The translations under genes and the position numbers were made by a program. Source: an uncultured Porphyromonadaceae bacterium (lineage in GTDB: Bacteria > Bacteroidota > Bacteroidia > Bacteroidales > Muribaculaceae). Taken from it: 7,919 nt of DNA. The notes under the pieces are model-generated. The model worked only from the letters and a program-made list of their open reading frames with translations, did no database searches and was not told the DNA's origin. Shown here one piece after another: positions 1 through 5,200 of this stretch. Each line of letters starts with the position of its first letter. Positions within the stretch are counted from its first letter, which is position 1. Location of the stretch: positions 1 through 7,919 of the forward strand of contig CAMHDX010000033.1 of NCBI GenBank assembly GCA_946183895.1, read 5' to 3'.

Positions 1-317
1 ACGACAACAAGGAGGGCTGGGACAACATCGACATCTTTGGCTGGATGGGCTATCCGATGCAGATCAAGATCAACTTCCTGTGCCGCGATTCGATTCTCGC
101 CGCTCCGTTGTGCCTCGACCTGTGCTTGCTCATTGACCTGGCTCACCGCGCCGGCCGCTATGGCATCCAGCGCTTCCTGAGCTTCTTCCTCAAGAGCCCG
201 ATGCACGACTACACCAAGGACGAGGTGCCTGTGAACCACCTGTTCCAGCAGTATGTCATGCTCAAGAACGCCATCCGCGAGATGGGCGGCTACGAGGCTG
301 ACGAGGAGATTGATTGA
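1..317 (+). CDS. ino1: Inositol-3-phosphate synthase, C-terminal 104 residues (5' end outside window)
   Basis: The frame is open from the window edge (first full codon at 3) to TGA at 315-317. The encoded end contains the block GWDNIDIFGWMGYPMQIK, then FLCRDSILAAPLCLDL and a helical tail ending in EADEEID. This matches my recollection of the C-terminus of myo-inositol-1-phosphate (inositol-3-phosphate) synthase of Bacteroides and relatives. The enzyme is cytoplasmic and NAD-dependent, and isomerises glucose-6-phosphate to inositol-3-phosphate, the first step towards inositol phospholipids in these bacteria. The catalytic and NAD-binding parts lie upstream and cannot be judged. A strong terminator 28 bases after the stop makes this the last gene of its transcript. 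An internal ATG at 45 is only a codon within the gene, not its start. The family call is from remembered motifs, not a search. Confidence 0.85.
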   Translation, partial: DNKEGWDNIDIFGWMGYPMQIKINFLCRDSILAAPLCLDLCLLIDLAHRAGRYGIQRFLSFFLKSPMHDYTKDEVPVNHLFQQYVMLKNAIREMGGYEADEEID

Positions 318-345
318 GTTTAACATTTATACATTGCAATATGAA

Positions 346-391
346 ACGTGTGGGGGTGTCGTGATGACACCCCCACACGTGCGTTTTTTTT
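346..391 (+). terminator. Strong intrinsic terminator after the inositol-3-phosphate synthase gene
   Basis: A perfect 15-bp stem pairs 346-360 with 366-380 around a 5-base loop (GTGAT). The stem contains a run of five G-C pairs. Three bases later comes a run of eight T (384-391). It lies 28 bases after the synthase stop codon and 18 bases beyond the 3' end of the convergent ATPase gene (stop at 410). Read on the - strand the hairpin is followed by TTCATATTG rather than a long T-run, so it should end + transcripts well and - transcripts less surely. Confidence 0.93.
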
Positions 392-409
392 CCTGCGTAC
401 TGCGCGCTA

Positions 410-1852
410 TCAGGCAAACAGGTCGTCAAGCACCACCTGATTTTGCGCGATGCCGCTGTGCTTGCCGTGGGCGACGCCGTAGGTCGTGATCATTGTCAGG
501 TGGACTGTCTTCTTGGGCGACAAGGTCTGCTTTAACGCCTCAATGCGGTTGCGCAACTTTGCCTCCTCGTCCTTGGTGATAACGAACTTGTCGCTCACAA
601 ACTTCATTTCGCACAGGTTGACCACGTTGTCCGCGCGGTTGATGAGCAGGTCAATCTGCGCACCGTCATTGTTGTCATCGCCACGCACACTCAATGCCGA
701 CAATGTGGACTTGACCCCGCTAATTCCCAGTGCCCGCTTGATTTGCGCCACATGGTGCCAGCACACCTCCTCAAAGGCGATGCCGCGCCATGACCGCATC
801 ACGTCCGATGTGATGTTGTCGGTCATGAAGCGACCATCGGTCACGTTGGGCTCGACATATCGTAGCCAAAACAGGCAGAAGTTGTCAATGAGCTTGTAAT
901 GCTCCACATTGCCGGCCATGCCGTGCGGGTTGTACCGCAAGATGAAGTCGCTCTCGATTAACGCGGCGAGCGTGTCCGAGAGGCCTCCGCCCAGTGGCAA
1001 ACCGGTGGCGTGCGCGATCTCCTCACGCGTGAAGCCGCTGTGGCGCGTCGCCAGCAGCCTGATAATCTTTTTGCAATCCTGCGGATTGCCGAAGATGGCG
1101 TTGAACAACCGGTTGAACTCGTCCTTGAGCCGCGGATTGTGGCCGAAGAGGATGCGGTCGACGTTCATCTCGAAACTCTCGCCCTTCCTGAAAAAACTCA
1201 AGTAGTACGGAATGCCGCCAAAGACCATGTGGCTTTGCATCACGTCGTATCGCGAGAGCTCAATTCCCTCATTGATGAAATATTCCTCACACTCCTTCAA
1301 TGAGAACGGCTGCAACTTGATTTCGTCGGTCAGCCGTCCGTACAGGCCGCCCCTGCTGTAAGTGATGTTGCCAAGAATCCATGAGGTGGCACTGCCGCAC
1401 ACAATCAGCATCATTTTGTCGCGCCCCGAGCACCAGCCGTTCCAAAAGTTCTCAAAGGCCGGCAGAAAACCCGACCGCGGTGTGTCCATCCAGGGCAACT
1501 CGTCCAGGAACACGACCTGACGCCCGCCGTCGTCAAGGAAGGTAAGCAACTGTTCCAATTGGAAGAAAGCCTCCATCCACGTGCCGGGCATCATGTAACC
1601 CTCCAGCCCGTGACTAACCATTGAATAGTAGAAACTCTCCAACTGGGTTTTCAGGCGCGACTTGGAACCGCCATGGTCAACGGGCGACACGCCGGTGTGC
1701 GTAAACGTGATGCGGTCCTTGAGGGCGTGCTTGATGAGATAGGTCTTGCCGATGCGGCGACGCCCGTACACCGCCACAAACTCCGGACGAGTGCTGCGGT
1801 ACCGACGCTCAAGTTCCTCAATCTCCGCTTTTCTTCCAACGATTGTGCTCAT
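410..1852 (-). CDS. P-loop ATPase with winged-helix segment and C-terminal DUF234/PD-(D/E)xK-like domain
   Basis: This is a complete gene of 480 residues, ATG at 1852 and TGA ending at 410. The N-terminal ATPase domain (about 1-210) shows Walker A GRRRIGKT (30-37), Walker B VVFLDE (113-118), a sensor-like segment CGSATSW (152-158) and a conserved LYGR (170-173). A winged-helix-like segment follows (about 262-307, with SGFTREEIA and a LIESDFI hairpin). Next comes the DUF234 signature LIDNFCLFWLRY (321-332). The last part has the pattern FEE (360-362), QID (399-401), CEMK (414-417), i.e. E...D...ExK as in PD-(D/E)xK nuclease-like folds. Many Bacteroidales and archaeal genomes carry several such ATPases; their role is unknown. 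Length is normal for the family and the frame is intact. The gene stands alone, convergent with the synthase and divergent from the giant secreted protein, with its own promoter 30-odd bases upstream. DNA cleavage by it is only an inference. Confidence 0.9.
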   Translation of the reverse strand: MSTIVGRKAEIEELERRYRSTRPEFVAVYGRRRIGKTYLIKHALKDRITFTHTGVSPVDHGGSKSRLKTQLESFYYSMVSHGLEGYMMPGTWMEAFFQLEQLLTFLDDGGRQVVFLDELPWMDTPRSGFLPAFENFWNGWCSGRDKMMLIVCGSATSWILGNITYSRGGLYGRLTDEIKLQPFSLKECEEYFINEGIELSRYDVMQSHMVFGGIPYYLSFFRKGESFEMNVDRILFGHNPRLKDEFNRLFNAIFGNPQDCKKIIRLLATRHSGFTREEIAHATGLPLGGGLSDTLAALIESDFILRYNPHGMAGNVEHYKLIDNFCLFWLRYVEPNVTDGRFMTDNITSDVMRSWRGIAFEEVCWHHVAQIKRALGISGVKSTLSALSVRGDDNNDGAQIDLLINRADNVVNLCEMKFVSDKFVITKDEEAKLRNRIEALKQTLSPKKTVHLTMITTYGVAHGKHSGIAQNQVVLDDLFA

Positions 1853-1890
1853 AGTGCGATTATTATTGATGTTTGTATCTTAAATTGCCG

Positions 1891-1921
1891 CAAAGGTAAT
1901 AAAAATCCAACATTCGGCAAA
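1891..1921 (-). promoter_or_regulatory. Bacteroidota-type promoter of the ATPase gene
   Basis: Read on the - strand, TTTG (complement of 1918-1921) is followed after 19 bases by TACCTTTG (complement of 1891-1898). This fits the Bacteroidota primary sigma consensus of TTTG near -33 and TAnnTTTG near -7. Transcription should start near 1885, giving a leader of about 30 bases before the ATG at 1852. A 6-bp inverted repeat, TTGCCG at 1885-1890 and CGGCAA at 1915-1920, brackets the promoter: one arm lies over the -33 box and the other at the expected start site. The leader has no clear Shine-Dalgarno sequence. Confidence 0.72.
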
Positions 1922-1942
1922 ATAAACCTGTGGTTATTCTGC

Positions 1943-1959
1943 CGATGTCGCCGACATCG
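1943..1959. promoter_or_regulatory. 17-base near-perfect palindrome between divergent promoters (candidate operator)
   Basis: CGATGTCG (1943-1950) and CGACATCG (1952-1959) are exact reverse complements separated by one base. The site stands out as GC-rich in an AT-rich intergenic region. Its centre is about 30 bases upstream of the ATPase -33 box and about 90 bases upstream of the -33 box of the giant gene. The symmetry and length suit a dimeric DNA-binding regulator. No T-run follows on either strand, so it is not a terminator. The regulator role is inferred from position and symmetry only. Confidence 0.45.
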
Positions 1960-2011
1960 CAGTGTTAGTACCCGCATGAGCGCATTCAATTAGCCTGTTT
2001 GAGCCGTGCTA

Positions 2012-2056
2012 CCCGCGGCGGACATTTTTTTTTAGGATTTTTGGGTAAACCGCGGG
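2012..2056. repeat. Inverted repeat CCCGCGG / CCGCGGG around the -33 box of the giant gene
   Basis: CCCGCGG at 2012-2018 and CCGCGGG at 2050-2056 are exact reverse complements 31 bases apart, and each contains the self-complementary CCGCGG. The right arm lies in the spacer between the -33 and -7 boxes of the + promoter, and the left arm lies about 25 bases upstream of the -33 box. Two identical symmetric sites either side of a -33 element could bind a repressor. The loop between them is T-rich (a run of nine T at 2025-2033). Chance occurrence is possible. Confidence 0.35.
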
Positions 2057-2072
2057 AAAATTTTTACATTTG
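2040..2072 (+). promoter_or_regulatory. Bacteroidota-type promoter of the giant secreted-protein gene
   Basis: TTTG at 2040-2043 is followed after 21 bases by TACATTTG at 2065-2072, an exact match to the TAnnTTTG -7 element with acceptable spacing. Transcription should begin near 2078-2080, leaving a leader of about 100 bases before the ATG at 2179. The DNA between the boxes and just after is A/T-rich except for the CCGCGGG at 2050-2056. Confidence 0.75.
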
Positions 2073-2078
2073 CACTTA

Positions 2079-2178
2079 TATTGCGAGTATTATAACCTCC
2101 TCGTTTTTATAGATGGAGGATAATCGTCTGTCAATCAATGTGTTGGCTAAATAACAAAATTAAAATATATATAAACCT
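2079..2178 (+). promoter_or_regulatory. A/T-rich 5' leader without Shine-Dalgarno
   Basis: About 100 bases separate the predicted transcription start from the ATG at 2179. The 30 bases before the ATG are almost all A and T (the last bases are ATATATAAACCT), with no GGAGG-like site at a useful distance, as is usual in Bacteroidota where A-rich, unstructured leaders drive translation. The only GGAGG (2115-2119) is some 60 bases from the start and can pair weakly with CCTCC (2096-2100). An in-frame TAA at 2161-2163 excludes an upstream start and fixes 2179 as the first possible ATG. Confidence 0.5.
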
Positions 2179-2247
2179 ATGAGATTCAGATTAAAGTTTA
2201 CGCTATCACTCATGTTGGCGCTGTGGTGCGTCATGACAGCGAGCGCC
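2179..2247 (+). other. Signal peptide coding segment of the giant protein
   Basis: Residues 1-23 have a basic start (MRFRLK), a hydrophobic core (FTLSLMLALWCVM) and a small-residue A-S-A motif at 21-23, which fits signal peptidase I cleavage before Ile24. Cys17 is preceded by Trp, which does not fit a lipobox, so a lipoprotein is unlikely. Export through Sec to the periplasm or beyond is expected. Confidence 0.85.
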
Positions 2248-5200
2248 ATCAGCGGCGACTACAGTGACCCGGGCGGCGGCACCTACTGGTGCAACGTGTA
2301 CGTCCACGACGTCGCCGCCAGCAAGTCCTACGGCTGGTGTACCGGCGACAGCGAGGACGGCAAGATGAATGAGTTCCGCGGCTTTGAGTGCTCCAATGGC
2401 GGCAAAGTCACCACACAAAATCCGTGGATGTTTTTCAAGTTCCGCTACAACAAAGGGCAGAGCAAGGACTATAAATACAAGAGTTCCAACCAGCAGGTGT
2501 ATGTGATGCTCAAGGACGGCACGCTTCACCAGATTGTTGACGCCGCTGCCTCGTGGTCGCAGACCGACAAGACTTGGGGTCTGGTGAATTGCTCGTGGGA
2601 CGGCGAATGGTTCTACGTGCGTTACGCTCCCAATGATCGAGGCATACAAGAGGTGAGCGCGCTGCAGGTGGAGAGCGACAGTTACTACTACCAGAGCAAC
2701 TTCTGGCACCGCGACTACTGGTTCTATATCCACGCGCGTTACCTCAAGGGCATTGACTTCAGCGAGATGTCGCGCGCACGCGAGGCGAAAATTGAGTGGA
2801 CCGCGCCTGACAAGGTGAAGGTGAGCGCCGACAATAGCTGGCTGCCGTCGCAGATTGGCAACGGCGTGTCAAACTTCTCGTTCAACACGGTTTATGACGC
2901 GACAGTCTACGTGCCCGCCACCGACAAGGTCGTCAGCACCGCCCGCTTCCGTGCCACCAACCGCGGCACCGGCTCCACCGAGCTCAAGGTGCCCATGGAC
3001 GAGAACTTTGAGGTCAGGGTGACGCGCAACACCCAGACGTCGTTCACCTTTGAGGTGGGCGGCGATGTGAGTCAGAACCTCAACGAGGGCGCTACCCAGT
3101 CGACAAGCTTCGTCAACAAGATCGACCGGCTCACGGCGTCGTTCAACCAGGTTGAAGGCACAACGACGCTCTCGTGGGAGGACAGCTACCCGAGCAACCA
3201 GGGTGAATACCAGATATACCGCACGTTGCTCAGCGAGAAGGGAGACCTTCAGGGCAACCGCGAGTTGCTGGGCACCACCAAGAACAAGAGCTTTACCGAC
3301 AATAGCTCCCGCGGCCTCGAGTACGGCAAGCACTACCGCTACGAGGTGTTCATGAAGAAAAACACGTGGGGCGACATCAGCATTCCGTCCAACCCCGAGG
3401 CGCTCACAGTGGTCAATGCCACCGAGGTGCGCACGAGCACGGTGCCGGTTATTCCGATGCACCTCGTGCAGGACATGAACGCCACCGACGACGTGCAGGT
3501 GAATTGGACCTTCGGCAACGTGCCCAAGAGCGAGAACGATGTCACCTTCAAGGTGCACCGCATCGAGCCGGGCGGCACCGTGACCCGCAATTACACCGAG
3601 GTCACCGTGGCGCGCAATGCCGGCAAGGCATCGTTCACCGACGACAAGCCCGCCTCGGCATGCTCGCTCTACGGCTACTTTGTGCAAGTCGACCTTGCCG
3701 ATAACAAGGTGCATCTCTACAGCGACACCATCTATGCCCACGTGCTCGGAGTGAGTGCCGTCACCGCAGTTGACGCCTCCAAGGGCACCGCCGGCACCGA
3801 GGTGGTCATCAAGTGGAAGGCGCGCCAGGTGGGCACCAAGCCCACGCTCTACGACGTGCAGCGCCGCTACATTGGCAGCGACGACTGGACTTCAATCTAC
3901 GAGGAGGAGGACACCAAGACCACCTACATCTACACCGACAAGACCGCCGAGCCTTGCCGCTACTATGAGTATCGCGTCATCGCCTACGGCGATGACTGCG
4001 AGGGCGGCGGGCGCGTGATTGGAAACTCGATGCGCGATGTAGGCTTTAGCCGCGCCTCCGGCGTGATCAGCGGCCGTGTGCAGTTTGAGGGCGGCACCGC
4101 GGTGGGCGACGTGCGCGTGAGCCTCTCGCGCGAGACCGATGCCCGCACCGGCACGCCATACCACAGCCGTGCCGTGCTCGAGAAGGGCGACGCGCTGCGC
4201 TTCACCAACCTCGGCGGCGTGGTCAACGACCACAAGCCGTTCACCCTGCAGATGTTCGTCAGGCCCGACAGCATTGCCGAGACCATGACGCTGATGAGCA
4301 AGCCGGTGCAACTCGACCTGCAGTACAACAAGAGCAAGGCATTGTATGACCTATTGTTGGATGGCACCGTTGCCGGTGGCATCCCCGCGGGGCAGTTCTC
4401 GCAGGTGTCGCTGCTGTGTGACGGCAACAAGGTCACCACCTACACCGCCGGCAACCAGATGGTTACCAACGAAGAGAATGTCAGCGCCACGCCAAATTAT
4501 GGTGAGGCCTTCTTTAAGACACCGCTGATGGACGAGAGCGGCGCATCGTTGGATGGTTGGGAACTGTCTGATATCGGCCGGGATCCCGATTACGGCTGGA
4601 AGATTATTGACGGCGCTTTCGCATCTAGCCACCAGACCATTGTCGCCTCTAAAGAGGTCTCAGTCTCGTCACAGATGGCCGGCTATAATGTCAAAGCCTC
4701 GGTGGAGATGTCAGCCCCAATGGGAGCAAAAGCGGCGCTTGTGACGGTGACAATGACTGGTGGCGGCCATAGTGACCAGGTAACCGTCTGTGACGACAAA
4801 ACAGAGCACAGTGAATGGCAAACCTATTCCGTCGAGTTCACAATTCCGGAGTGGGCAACTCTCCTCACATATACAATCGAGGCCAGAGACTCCAAGAATT
4901 GGAGTGGATACTATGGTCCGCGCTTCAAGAATATGAAAATGGTATTCTCAGAGGCGGACCAAGGTTTTGACGGCAACGACTGGGTGTTGTTGCCAGACTT
5001 CACCGGCAACGTCGACGAGGTGCGCGTGTGGAACCGCACGCTCACCACCGATGAGATTACCGCCGATGTCGACCGCCTGATCAGCGGTGAGAGCGACGGC
5101 CTGAAGTCCTACATCACCTTTGACGAGGGCCTCGAGGAGTACGCCTTCGACAGTTCGTGCACCAACGGCCAGCCCAACGGCAACCACGTCACCCTGGGTG

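Noticed and set aside
253..489. + strand open frame running through the terminator hairpin
   Set aside because: It would cross the synthase end, a 15-bp terminator stem and the ATPase 3' end in another frame; the product is Arg/Cys-rich without any motif.
486..899. + strand open frames inside the ATPase gene
   Set aside because: They are antisense to an ATPase with intact Walker A and B motifs, and their products show no recognisable features.
2096..2119. CCTCC ... GGAGG hairpin in the leader as a riboswitch or attenuator
   Set aside because: Only 5 paired bases with a 14-base loop and mismatches beyond; no T-run, no conserved riboswitch pattern.
2221..2235. Lipoprotein signal at Cys17 of the giant protein
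   Set aside because: Trp precedes the cysteine and the hydrophobic core continues past it, while an A-S-A signal peptidase I site lies at 21-23.
2206..2733. - strand open frame opposite the signal peptide and N-terminal region
   Set aside because: It overlaps a confident secreted-protein start and has the composition of a reverse shadow.
2869..3741. Long - strand open frame (290 codons) antisense to the FN3-like region
   Set aside because: The same bias effect: a Val/His/Leu/Ala-rich composition, no motif and no promoter, opposite a well-supported coding frame.
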